From Litomosoides sigmodontis (Eukaryota > Nematoda > Chromadorea > Rhabditida > Onchocercidae), in contig OY718803.1 of NCBI GenBank assembly GCA_963070105.1, positions 769,501 through 833,500 of the forward strand: a stretch of DNA of 64,000 bases, written 5' to 3'. The notes under the pieces were generated by a model, which ran no database searches, had not been told where the DNA came from, and saw only the letters and a program-made list of their open reading frames with translations. Position 1 is the stretch's first letter, and the number at the start of each line of letters is the position of its first letter. Both the position numbers and the translations under genes were made by a program. This document shows positions 51,915-64,000 of the stretch, piece by piece.

Positions 51915-52297
51915 AAATAATATTGCAGTGGTTAATTTGCATTCAAGACAATACCGCCTTCTTAGCTAATTACTATCACAATCACCGCCTTTGCTACTTT
52001 CTCCTCCTCCGCCTCCTCCACCACCACCGCCACTACCGCCACCACCACCAGCACCGCCGCTACCACCCACCACTGCCAACAACAACAATGCTATTGCGAC
52101 GCCAAACAGTAGCAGTAATAGCTTCAAAATAAATTATCGGTAATTGTTGAAAGCAGTGTTAGATGTTACCGCTGATAGAAATGGCATGTACGGTGATAAT
52201 GATAGTGGTGGTTGGTGATAGTGATAACCAAATGTGGCAATGAGCTGTGTTTAATGAAATTAAAGAAGAGGCAAAGAGAAGAAATGTAGGAAGAATG

Positions 52298-52319
52298 AGA
52301 GAGAGAGAGAGAGAGAGAG
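52298..52319. repeat. (GA)11 microsatellite
   Basis: Short perfect run in the upstream region of carboxypeptidase A. Confidence 0.93.
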
Positions 52320-53136
52320 TGGTTATGGATGAATGAATGAATGATAAAAGGTATGAGGAATGATCGTCTTCGCTAAACACGATCGTGATCGATGAGAAAC
52401 GTTGACAAAGATGATAAACGAACGCATTTCCGATTATACTATCAGTACTGATGATGATGATGATCACTTAATTTAATTTAATTTTAATTCAATGAAAAAC
52501 CATATGTATACCTGCGAGAAAGGCCGATGAAATGTTCATGCTTCAAACAAATTTCATTGCAACATGATGTATAGAAATGAAAATTTTCATTCTTAAATTA
52601 ATTAAAAATTTCATATAAAAAATCAAGCGTAAAGTTAATAATTAATGGGTTTATCTTTTTTTTTTGAAAAAAAAAATTATTTTACCTTTTTTTAAATTAT
52701 AGGAAATGCGAAAACTTTTAACTCACCTAATATTAGTCAATAAAAAAGGAAATGGAAAAACGCTCAACCACTGATTTATCATTTTGAAAAGTTGAAATTT
52801 TTGACGAAAGGGAAACGGAAAGGAGGGAGGAAAATGAATAACTAGAATTTTTTGTTGTCCCTTCTTTTTCGGACTACCGATAAAAGGAAGATGATAAATG
52901 ACGCATGAGAAATTGAAATTTAAGTGAATGAAAAATTCCTCAGCGTTTCCCCAAGGTATTATTACATTGCTTCTTTGCGTAATATAAAATTGCTTTCTTT
53001 GCTTTCTTTGCGTAATATAAAAATACGAAATGCAATTTTTGATTTTATCATTAAAGTATTTCATTTGTGATACAATCATCCACATGAAGATTTTATGCTT
53101 ATGTAATCAAGTTCATACAATTTAAAAATTTCTAAG

Positions 53137-53138
<2 letters not shown>

Positions 53139-53207
<69 letters not shown>
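53139..53207. repeat. (AC)n microsatellite, about 69 bp
   Basis: Uninterrupted AC run between the two carboxypeptidase genes. Confidence 0.97.
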
Positions 53208-53208
<1 letters not shown>

Positions 53209-54543
53209 TACGTAGGCGCGTATACTGCCAAACAGATTAATGTTCGATTTGTACGATAGATGTTTGATTTCACATCGTAGCAATAAAAATATTTAACAGA
53301 ACTTTAAATGAATTATGCAAAATAAAAATATTCTCATAGCTCTTTGAGTGATTTCTTTCTTATTTTACAATTTATGAACTGTTAAAAAGAAAGTAAGTCG
53401 AAATGATAGTAATTATTTATCCCAAATTATTAAGCAATTTTTTTTTACTATTTTTTTTTGCAAGTAAGAAAATTAAAAAAAAAAACATTTTTAGCAACTT
53501 TTTAAATTGAAAAACAAAGCAGTATGTGTATATCAACGGGTGGGTAAATGTATATGTCAAAAAACGCCGCTTTTTTTTTAAAAAAAAAACCTTTTCAGAA
53601 AAATATTACAATCAAATAAATGATTTGCTTGTAAAACGAAACGAACATATTTATGAAAAAAAATTCATTCCGTAAAAAATCCCCACTCCTTTCAATTAAT
53701 TAATTCATTGTTAGGAAGAGGAGTGATAAGGAAAGTGAAACGAACTCTTATCAGTTCGTGAAATGTTAACGGAAATGCTAAAAAATCATTTGACCCCTTC
53801 AAAAGGTATTTCCATTCTTTTTTTTGCCAATTTTTTCATTCCTCTTAAATTTTTACAAAATTATTTTTTTTTAATTCCAAAATTTTCTCACTTTATTTCT
53901 TCGTTCCATTTCATTTAATTAAAATCATTTTATTCCATCAAATAATCAATTATCAATTAAAATACATCACTGAACGAATGCTACAAAGTAATTGCAGCCA
54001 ATGCTAATGCTTTATTATGAGAAGAAGGAAAATGTGTCAGTAATGCAACAAACATTTGCATAAAAAACTTTAATGAAATTTTTAAGTAAAATTTTTTTGT
54101 CTAATTAATGGTAATAATAGAAAAAAACCTGAAAATTGCATGATAAAATGTACACAAATATATATTTATTCAAATTTAAAATGGTAAAATTTCACAGTAC
54201 AATATATGCCCAACGTACGATGCGTTCGTCTTACTTGAACTAATTACATTAATAATCAAATCGGACCTCATTTATCATTCTTAAAATGAAACTACAAATT
54301 AATTAGGCATAAAATTGAACATGTGAAAATGTAATGAAAAGGAAAGAAACTTGATGAGCAAAAAAATACAACGAAATCAGACGATTAATTTCATTTAATT
54401 CTTTTTGAAAGGTTTTTTTGCTGCCAAAAAAAACACACTTTCGTATATTCCAACAAAGTAGGTGTAATGTATGTCAACGTGTCAGTTAAATACATAAGTA
54501 TAGGTAAATATTTCCAACAAATATTTACATCATTTTTACATTG

Positions 54544-57500
54544 TTAGCAAAAACCGCAAGAGCGGGCGCAAATTGTTCGCATAACTTCCCAGGTGGCGCA
54601 ATAGCCGTGTTGAGCCCAATAAGCACAAAATGGTTCATTGTCAACGCATGCCTAAATTTTTTCTGATGTTTTAAACATGCCAGGCGATCATACTTTCTTA
54701 TAATTTAAATTTGAACACGAGTTATTCTGTTTTATTTATTTATGCTATTTACGCCATACCATTTAACATCGAAATTTTATATTCTTATGCTCCGTTTTCT
54801 TTTGTTCTTAGGCTCAGGGACTTAAGTTTAAGCTTAGGCCCTATAAATTAACCAATTATTATAGGCTGATAATTTCCATTTCCATTAATGAATATAAATT
54901 GTTTATAGGTAATTTTGAAAATTTAAACAGTTCATGTCGAATTTTTCCATCAATTTCAAACGTTTTTCTTTTAAATAATTTGATTTTGTGTGACTGATTA
55001 TTGCATTGACTTCCTCTAGGATCTTTTTGAAATTTCGTTTTTAATTTTACAAATAATTTCATACCGATTCTTTTGTTTCATTAGGCAAATTTTTTGGTAC
55101 GAACACTGCGGACGTACGATTGGCAATCACTTTTACAGCTTCAAATGCTTCACGTGCTGTTGGTATTATCTGTAAGGCAAATAAGAGATTTTTACCAAAT
55201 TTACGAAATTTTTTCAAATTCTGTGAAATTTAATAAGTTCGAGTGAAATTTAACTTCCGCAATCAGTCAACAATGCTAATAATTACGAGCAAATTTTTAC
55301 TAACAGCAGGACAGTTTAGCTGTTTCTTAAAATTAACTTAAACGTATCGGTAATGATGTGCTGAAAGATACGTAAGCAAAAAGATTGAATTTCACAGATA
55401 CATTAATAAATGCATTTTACCTGACTTTCATCTAGCAGAAAACCATCCCACACCTCACCTTCCGGTCGTAACTCAAATAAATATGAATATTTCACTCCCA
55501 TTCGACCTCGTGCCCAATCCTCTGCTCCACCAGATGCAGGATCTAAAAGAATGAGAAAATGTCGCACCACTATTTTTCCACTACAACTACCTACCAAACA
55601 GGTATTCTCATCAACGCTCAATTAAAACTTTAAATTTCAAGAATTCCTAGATAACATATCTATCTCCTTCTTGCTCACCTTCATCAGAAAAAAATAAAGC
55701 GTCAATTTTGATTATTTCAATTTTCAAAAAAATTTGATGAATGAATGACAAAACTAACATAAAGTATCGGCACCGGTACCAACTGTATATTTTGTACCGT
55801 ACGCAGCATGTAAAGCATTTGCTGCTTGCAATGCTGTATTTCTCTACAACAGAAAAAAAATTAGTTTCTAAGCGTAACCTCTGACCTTGCAAGAATTCAA
55901 GAACATCATACATTTACAACATAGCAAGTTTTTTTCTTTTCCATTACTTAACTGTTCTAAATTCATTAATTAAAAGCATTTTAATAATTGCTTTTAGTTT
56001 TAGCTAATAAAACTTTTACTATAAGAGAAGAAGAACGAGTGTAAGAGCAGTAAGCTTCACACCGTACGTGTCCTTTACGTCAATTATTCGTTACGTAGTG
56101 GAAATGAGAATGTAAAAGATTCTAACTAAATCATCGACATCAGCCGTGTATGTTCGTGTACGATGTCCAAAGGGATACATTAAAATTTGCGAGTAACTGT
56201 GAAATGTCAGGAATGTTTTAATGCTGCTACGTCGTTTAGCTATGAATCTGTGGACAGCACGTGTTTCCGGTTCACTGAACGCAGAAGGACCCTGGAAAAT
56301 GCTTGCGAAGAAACTTCAGGATGCAAGCTGTTGCTTGCTTAGTTAAATGACAGTAAACAAGTAAACAACGAGCAGTAATAGCTACTCATTTTTCCCCCCT
56401 TGCACAACTTGCGATAGTTTAATCAGTTAACTGTGAACTAATTCTTCAGTAAGTAATCATCGATATGACTGAGAAAAATTGAATTAAAAATATGCCATTC
56501 AATAATAACATTCTAGGAGAACAGTTTCTTTTTTTTTGCGAAAAAAATGAAAATCTTTGCTTGAATTCTCTCTCTCTCTCCCTATCTCTCTCTCTCTCTC
56601 TTTCTCCAAGTAGCTAACCACTAATTTAAGGTGGCAATTATTCGATCAGAAATAATTAGCTGAAGTGAGGCGTTGATTCTTTCAACACGAAAAGAGTGTA
56701 AAATCTAAGAAGATGTTTGCGATTCGGCTAACTTGGTAGATTTCTGAGCATGGATCGTTGGACGAGCCTTCTATACCGTATTGCCAGTCATAATTGCGAT
56801 TTAAATCAACGCCCTGACAACATTCTTGTCGGATTTGTGAAAATATTCCTAAAATTAATCACTTTTAAACTTAATTTTGAAGTAACAATCCATTTTAATT
56901 TTTAAATTTATGACAATTTAAGGACAAAAATAGGCTAAACCACAGGACGTACTGTCATAGCTTCCATTAATTAAATATTTTCAGAAGAAAAAAATTTGAG
57001 TTTCAATTTTACACATTGGGTACTTTTTTGTTTTTGGTTTAGGTTAAAGAATTTTTCATTCAGTAATTTGGTAGTAACAAGCAAGAATGCACCATTCTGT
57101 AAAACTCGACAAATCATCGGTGAACGATTTTTGCGCCAAAGTCGAACTTCCGGATTGGTGCTGCTTCGAGTGTATTCATATCCGTCAGGATTAAGCAGCG
57201 GAACAATGAACCAATCCATCTCGTCAACAAAACGTCGAATTTGCGGATCTACGTCATACTTCGTCACCAACTGCAAAATTCTTCTGTTGCATGCACAGTC
57301 ACAAGCACAGAGAAATAAATAATCAAAATGGTAAACAAAAATCGATTGAGAAACATGACGATAATTGGATCGGACGATTATACCATGCACAATTTCACTT
57401 ATTCGTTCAACAAATTAATTGCAATTCTTTTGCATTTCAATCAAAAGCATATGTGATATTAAAGAGCTAACTTAGCAAAAACTGTTTCCACGAAAATATT

Positions 57501-59660
57501 TCCATTCGAATTAATAAGTTAGCAAATGCAATTAATAAGTTAGTTGAAATATGCACCCTTTGCATGCTTGTCATAGAATCGTAAGAAAAAAAAAAACTCA
57601 TTACTCAAGTGAATGTATTAAATACGTGAGAATCTTAGGAAATGAAATTAATTAGTCTAGCGTTACTGCTAACGCAATGAGACGTTGACGTCACGTACAA
57701 CTTATTAATCTGCAAAAATTAAGATAGAAAAAAAATTTGAGTGGAAGTAGCAGAACGAAATTTGTGGACATGAAAAACAATTCCACGTCATATGCTTTAA
57801 AATTAATCAAAAATATTTGCTGAATTAAAACTATCGCTTTTGTTTTTTTGATTTTATCAATTTTTTTTGGATTAGCAATTATTGTATTTTAAGAGGTTAA
57901 ATAAGCGTTTCAATTACATTTCCAAAACATTTATAACTAATCAATTTTAACGTATCACTTTGTTAGAGGTAATTGTGATACTCTTGTTGATAATGCTACA
58001 AGAGGAAAAGATTTTAAATTTGTCAAATACACTCAAGTACCTGCATGCAGTGTTTGGGTAATATTAAATACACGTAGATGATGAAGGAAATGACTTACTT
58101 GATTAATTATATACAGTACGGTGGATGGTGAGACCCATTCACGTGCGTGAATGCCACCATCAATCCAAATGCCAGGTTTTGCGAACGTTCTTGGTTTACC
58201 AATCTAGAAGTTTTAAATTTAAGACATAAATAAATTAAAGATGAAAAAGATTCGCCTTGCATAGTTTCTATCTACCTCCTCTAACTCCTACTTCACTTAC
58301 CTTAATTAATTTTATCGGTCGTCTTTCATGAGTGAGACCGATAGTTCTTACTTTGGTACGATCTGGATACGCAGTATATAAGTGATCGAGATAGCTGGAA
58401 ATTTCATCATACGAGTGATATTCAGCCAAATTGAAGCGAATCCCACGTGATGATAATGGATCATCACGTAACCAATTATACTGACGTGGCTTTTTTGCTT
58501 TTTCTCGTAATTTGGTTATTTTCCTAAAACGAAACTTTATCGACAATTTAAAATTATTTGAAAACTTTAAAATTAAAACTTTTTTGAAACTTACTTTTTT
58601 TAAAACTTTTAAAAACTTACTCTTCAACATCGCTAATCATAATTGAATATGAAATGTTATGTGCTTTCATTGAGGCAAGAAATTCATCCTTCATCTTCCC
58701 CTCAATCATCACATGCACCTGACCGCCAGCTACTTGTGGTGCTTTCCAAAAGTCCAGCTAAATTAGTACATGAAAACTGAAAGGTTGGTTAGCTGAGGGA
58801 ATGATTTATAATTTGAATTTTTTAGTTTCAGTTTAAATACATGCATCTTGATTAGCAGTAAATGAAAATTTTTGAAAATCAAAGATTACCATGCTTCAAT
58901 TTAAATTTTAGTATCAAACTTTTAAGCTACCAGCATTAGAACTAATATCGCGACTAATTTATATCAATAATCATCCAAAGGATAAGTTATTAATTGCCGT
59001 TGCCATATTTTACGTTAGAAAATTTCAAATTTCGTTATGATCTAAATTAAATTTAATTGTTTTCAAATTTGGAATAAACTTAAATTTTACGCAAAATATG
59101 AAATAACACTTTAATTTGTCAAATTTCGATTACAATCTTTTTTCTAGCAATTTTGTTGGAAATTCCTCGAGTGGCAACAATATCCAGCGGAACCTTACTT
59201 ATATTCACTAAAATTAAATTAAAATTAGCTAAAAATTAAAGGAACGAAATGAAAAAAAGGCAAAAAACAGCATGAAAAAAATTAGCATACCTTAGTGCTA
59301 TTCATCAGTAAGCCGTGGAGATATTCGGTTTGCTGCTTGGTTTCCGGATTCAACCGATAAACTGCAAAAGAACTGAATCATCGGATAAATAGAGATTTGC
59401 TGCTCACCTTACCTTTTCGTGCGCTGCGCAATTGAGGACGGCGACTGCGATGGCGACGGCGATGGCGACGGCGATGGCGACGACCACAACGATGAGGATG
59501 AGGATGACCGTGTGAAATTTGCTGGTAAATTAGCATCGCTAGCAATCGTATCGCAGCTCATCGATGCGACAACTATCGTAGCTAATAGGTGTGCGGTAGA
59601 TGGCCAATGCTGCTTGCACGTCCACTCCCACGGCGATCCTTTCGCTCTCCTCCCATACAT
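54544..59660 (-). CDS. Secreted zinc carboxypeptidase (M14A) with C-terminal ShKT domain, copy B
   Basis: Second copy, same strand, upstream of copy A. Twelve exons: 59660-59413, 59372-59291, 58757-58621, 58523-58301, 58203-58099, 57270-57093, 56848-56733, 56291-56127, 55843-55759, 55542-55421, 55169-55065, 54651-54544; phases close to 557 residues. N-terminus: a hydrophobic segment ([13 protein letters not shown]), then a Ser/Pro repeat run (SPSPSPSPS). Propeptide starts [15 protein letters not shown]. Catalytic landmarks: [51 protein letters not shown] and [15 protein letters not shown], so both Zn ligands, Asn/Arg, Tyr248 and Glu270 equivalents are present and position 255 is Glu. The terminal exon is a six-Cys ShKT domain, starting ACVDNEPFC and ending RSCGFC. 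It looks active. The start codon is the first in-frame ATG and lacks a clear SL acceptor, so it is less certain than the rest. Confidence 0.95.
56568..56604. repeat. (CT)n microsatellite, one interruption
   Basis: CT run with a CCTA interruption in the intron between the 56,848 and 56,291 exons of carboxypeptidase B. Confidence 0.9.
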
Positions 59661-62600
59661 TGTTGATAATTTATTCAAAAAACACCAATATTGTGAGAAT
59701 GAAAAAATGTTTATAATAAAATTTAAGCGTTTAGATTTGTTGGGAAAATGCGAAAGAAAAAAAAGCTTTTCAATTAGTACAATATTAATACCATTTATTG
59801 CATAATAGAATTTACCAAAACAGAAATTAGGCGAAGAAAAGTGCAACATTTTGAAGTTTTTTTTGTTGCTTCTTCGAATGACCGAATGAACGTTTGAGCA
59901 AAAGCAATGTAATTAATTGAAAAATCAATACAAAAAATTTGGTATTTTCGATGTAAATTTGAAAAAAATTTGCTAGATGATTTGATGAATTAATTAATAA
60001 TGTTGCGTTGTGAAAACGAAAAAAAAAGTGATTGCAAAATTTTGATTGCATTTATTTCATTGCAAAGCAAAAAACGCTAACAGTAATAATTATATCAAAA
60101 AAAATTTTTTTTGCGCTAATTATATAGCTTAAATGTATATATTTTTTTTAAATGTACACTTTTCCTTTCTTTTTTTATGCCTCTCTCTAAATGTACACTC
60201 TTCCTTCCTTCTCTCAGCTTATGGCTTTTAAAAAATTTTTTAAATTTTTGTCTCGTTAAAAGTTCGAGCTAAAATGAAAGCAGAAAATTAGAAGAGGCAA
60301 AGAGCTACCGGAAATGCAATAACAATAAAAACAGTATTGATGATAGCAATAACAACCATAATAGTAGTGATAATAACAGTGTTTATGATAACGATAACGA
60401 TAACGATAGTGATAATGATAATGATAACAATGCCGAGAATAGTATTAGAAATGTTAGTGGTAATAATAATAATAATAAATTATAGGAATAGAGGAGGAAA
60501 TGCATTTTCAATTTATTGCCAATAAAAAGCGAAGGAGAGTGTCAACAGAGTGCGACAACTGAGCTACTTTAGTTAGGTAAACTAGCAAATTTAACAAACA
60601 CAACGACCGGCCTGTTGCCTTTGATCGATGAACTAAGTGGTGAAGTGTCCACCACTGCTTTCCAGTGGCCGAGAGCAAGCGAGTGATTAACGTGAAAATG
60701 ACTGACCAGGATCAGTTGGCAGTAATGCTAATGGCATAAACTGGTTGGTTCACTAATTGATGGTGAATTTAAGTGAAGTGAAATTTTGTCTGATTTGTTT
60801 AAATGATGGAGGAAGAAGGATGGAAGAGTGAGAGGAATGCAACAAACGGACGGATTGTGACGTTGCGGCTCGTTCAGTTTACTTCACAGTTAAATGCGAT
60901 GAGGATGGGACGAGGCGCACAACGCTGCCGTACGCGGCTCCTGTAACTCGGCGGTTTCGTCGCACTGCTTGACAATTAATAAGTGAGTTGCAGTTCAGCA
61001 ATGAAAATGGCTAATTTCAATTTTTGCAGCGAAACGGGAAAAACATTCGCTCATTCAGCCATCACAATTTTTGATGTTAGAAAAGTGAGCGCAATATTTC
61101 GTTTATAAGCGTTTAATTACTTTACACATTCCTTCCTTCACTCTTTTACAATTAGAATGAAAATTTAGCTTTTGATTGTTCAAATAAAGCAGAAAGAGGG
61201 AGAGAGAGAGAAAGAGAAGGGGAGATGGTAAATATCAAAAATGACTTACTGCCAGTTGAATATTAAAAAAAAAATTATTTTTTCGTATTTATTTGATGAA
61301 GGAAGAAGCAAATGTATTTGTCCAATTAGCTTGATGGCAAGAAATCTCTGATAATGAGTGATAATGATGGTGATAGCACTCCCTCGTTATCATTTACTAC
61401 AGTAGCAATTAGAACTAAATGGATAAAAATAATGATAATGATAATAATAAGTAGTTATAATGCAATTCAAAGCAGGAAGACGATAAATTGAAGAGCGGCA
61501 AAATATATCTATAAAATATAAAAATTAATAAAAACTAATTAGTTAAAAAGAAAAAGATGAAACGGTTTCTCATTGTCCAAGTGGAAATGATTGAAATTAT
61601 TGCTAATATTTTAATTGCTTGATATTTTAAGAGCTTGAAGAAACCGACATGTAGTTGACAAAACAATGGAATGGATTTGGCTCAAATTATGCAAATGCAA
61701 TGAAAGTAATGATCAATTTTGCAGTCAATAATTATTTCAAAACCAGCACATAATATGTAATGAATTGAAGATTTAAAAATTTTTGAAATTTCAAAATGAA
61801 AGTTTGTTCCACATCTTTTCCTCGTGGTATTTCAATTTCCGCTGATATCATCGCATAAAAAAAGCCATGCTTCAGTCATGTCCAAGCGTATATTCCTGCT
61901 AAAATTGAATTTCAGGATGCTCAGTTAAAGTTACACTAGAAATTAAATAATTTCAAATTACTCCGCAAAATCGAAATTGTTTCATTTCGAATCTGCTGCT
62001 GTTATTATCCAATAAAAGTATTGCTGTAAAATCATACCCAAAATGAAAGCTTCAAATTTTATTTCCACTTAAATGAACGATTTTCCATTCCTTTCATTTT
62101 TACAAATTTTCCTTCCCCTCTTCTTTTTTTTCCAACTTTTCTAACAATTTTGTTTACAAAATTAAACAATTCCACTGTCTTTGTTTGTGAAGCATTAGAA
62201 ATCAAAAAGTAAGCAATAATAAAATTTCCAAATTTATTTTTGTTTCAAAAATCGAACAAAAAAAAACACATCCACTAGCTTTATTTATTTCAAATACAAT
62301 AGCTTTAATTATTTCGAATAAAAAAGCTATTTTTCTTCTTAAAACAAACAACACAACATTCGCTATTGTCACTCTCTTCGCCATTTCCAGAATTGACAGA
62401 AAAAAAAGAAAGAGAATGAAATTTTAAAAATTATGCAAAAATTTCACAGTAAAACGAAACATAGAAAGAAATGTATTAGAAAATTTAATTAAGCGATCGT
62501 TGCTTTCACTGTAGGTAAAGCATTTAAATAATTGAATTGAAATGAAAATAGAATTGAATTATTGTGATAGTAAGCGCTAAAATGACCAATGCATCGCGCT

Positions 62601-63108
62601 AGGAATGAGTGAAATGATTGCAACGAAAATTGAATTTGCCTTATTAAAAGATCGGTGAAATCGAACTGGTTAGATCTGTTTGTACGACATAGATTCCGCA
62701 GCAAAATAATTAATCAATTACTCAGTTGACTAATTAATTAATAGGATAAGCGCTTCAACGGTTTTTTTCTCTTTTGTTCTTCCGCTTATTCATGTAAATT
62801 TTCTTCGCCTTCAACTTTTCCGCACAGAATGCAGGCAGATTGGTGAGAAATTGTAAACAACCATATCTATTGAATTTGATTAAATTTGAAAAAAATTGAA
62901 TTATTCGTTTGAAATGAATGGAAATGTTTGTGTAATCGATATTTTTTGGATTTTGAAAAAAATCTCCTTTTCTCTTCTTTTTTTCCAACAAATTATACCT
63001 TTTTTTTTCACAATAACTACATTGAAATGATTACATACTAATGACAATTATACAGTCAATTAACTATGTAATTAATTAATTAACTAATAATAAATTATTT
63101 CTCTTCTA
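59661..63108. other. Upstream region of carboxypeptidase B
   Basis: No exon series seen on either strand. It contains (GATAAT)n-like simple sequence around 60,340-60,480 and 61,420-61,460. From about 60,540 to 61,000 there is a less AT-rich block that could be promoter or a 5' untranslated exon. Confidence 0.55.
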
Positions 63109-63219
63109 GTGTCGTAAACAGTTATCGCGATCAATTTTTTGAGAGGGCAGAGCGGTCAGTTAGTTCACTTCTGATTAATTCTCAACAAGATGGATCTTTC
63201 GTCTTATCGTGCAAGAGAA
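63109..63219 (+). other. Candidate first exon of a gene extending right of the window
   Basis: A pyrimidine-rich acceptor (TTTCTCTTCTAG, AG at 63,108-63,109) is followed after 80 nt by an ATG at 63,190. Ten codons (MDLSSYRARE) then run into a GAA|GTGAGA donor. Acceptor, start and donor in the right order and spacing look like a trans-spliced first coding exon with a 5' UTR. Nothing downstream to 64,000 was recognised as exon 2, and the peptide is too short to identify. Confidence 0.3.
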
Positions 63220-63274
63220 GTGAGAAATTTGCAAATGAAATTGGAAATGAAATAAATTGAAAGAAAAATGATGC

Positions 63275-63314
63275 CTCACTTCACTTCACTTCACTTCACT
63301 TCATTTCACTTCAC
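63275..63314. repeat. (CACTT)n pentanucleotide repeat
   Basis: About eight pentamer units with one CATTT variant, just inside the putative intron that follows the candidate exon at 63,190. Confidence 0.92.
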
Positions 63315-64000
63315 AATCCTTGGCCTATTTTCTTTTTTTGATTTCAATCGAAATACACCACATGCTTCGTAGTAATAGATAGCGTGTGATCGATCAATCG
63401 ATAACAAATTGAACTTCAACAAGGTCAATTTAGGTGAAAGTTTTTTTTCGGAAAAAAGAGAAAAAATTAAGTTTAGAATTGAAAATTTTAAGTAATTCAT
63501 TTCTAAATTAACTTTTTCCCTTGCTGTGTTTTCCGGTCAGAACGTGTTGAATGCAAAAGGTTGAAACTGTAAATAAAGGAAACTAGAGTTGCAATTCGTT
63601 AAATTTAATTAATTTAAATGGACATGGTTGAGTTTTATCTTTTTTTTCGTTGTGCGGGGCAAACAATTAGTGTTGCTACAAATACGTGGAATTGAAATAA
63701 CATTTCAAAAAGATGAAATTTGCAATTATCGATCAGCGTATGATGAGTGACAAAGAGCGGAAATTAATTAATCGAATTAATGAATTGAATTAGAATGCTA
63801 TCAAATTATAGATGTATTCGGGATGAATGATATCGAAAATGTTTTAAAATGAATTGAAATGTGCAAAATTAATCCGTAAATGATCAAACTGACGAAATTA
63901 TTAATGAATTTTCAGAGAAATGTATTAATGAGAGAAAGAGAGAGATGAAAAGGTTTGAATTCAAAAAATTGAATTTATTTTTCAAACTGGTTGGCTGACA

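Larger units (their letters stand above)
51915..54543. other. Intergenic region between carboxypeptidases A and B
   Basis: No gene seen. It should hold the promoter of copy A and the 3' end of copy B. Next to the copy A start is a CCG/CCA/CCT triplet-rich block (about 51,995-52,090), unusually GC-rich for this window. A 20-bp direct repeat (TCTTTGCGTAATATAAAA) occurs twice near 52,972-53,022. A minus-strand AATAAA at 54,165-54,170 is a fitting poly(A) signal for copy B. Confidence 0.65.

Noticed and set aside
59419..59805. Plus-strand Asp-Gly-repeat ORF
   Set aside because: Antisense shadow of the Ser-Pro repeat in exon 1 of carboxypeptidase B.

Overview
The window is AT-rich eukaryotic DNA from a nematode. 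Short exons (about 40-280 nt) are separated by AT-rich introns of roughly 100-600 nt, some of several kb, with TTTCAG/TTTTAG acceptors. Two genes carry such an acceptor immediately upstream of their ATG, as spliced-leader trans-splicing would give. Gene content (a Caspr-like neurexin, M14 carboxypeptidases with C-terminal ShKT domains) also fits a nematode. Intron sizes recall spirurid/filarial worms, but the genus cannot be fixed from the sequence alone. No prokaryotic operon, CRISPR array, rRNA or tRNA was seen.

Layout. (1) 1-14,598, plus: the 3' part of a neurexin-superfamily (Caspr/NLR-1/ITX-1-like) receptor, about 34 exons and 1,530 codons, with its N-terminus beyond the left edge. (2) 18,023-29,001, minus (possibly down to 16,077): a GRAM + VASt protein of the Aster/GRAMD1 sterol-transfer family. 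(3) 29.0-35.1 kb: gene-poor, with one candidate 69-residue membrane ORF and one 18-bp-stem hairpin. (4) 35,098-36,520, minus: snx-3, complete in 4 exons. (5) 37,736-43,345, plus: vps-51, complete in 15 exons and head-to-head with snx-3. (6) 43,768-51,914 and 54,544-59,660, both minus: two tandem secreted zinc carboxypeptidases, each with a propeptide, an M14 catalytic domain with all metal and catalytic residues, and a C-terminal ShKT domain. (7) 59.7-64.0 kb: non-coding upstream DNA with a possible first exon of another plus-strand gene at 63,190.

How the genes relate. snx-3 (PI3P-binding retromer adaptor) and vps-51 (GARP tether subunit) both act in endosome-to-Golgi retrieval and share a 1.2-kb divergent promoter interval. 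The carboxypeptidases are an old tandem duplication: some intron positions are shared and others are private to one copy. I found no clearly new biological system. The items most worth a second look are the snx-3/vps-51 divergent pair, the ShKT carboxypeptidase pair (acidic specificity residue, basic activation sites), the extra EGF-LamG module in the neurexin-like receptor, an Aster-like protein that may lack its membrane anchor, and GC-AG introns inferred in three genes.

Exon limits were read by eye from splice consensus, reading phase and family alignment from memory. They should be within a few bases where phases close, and less certain where stated.
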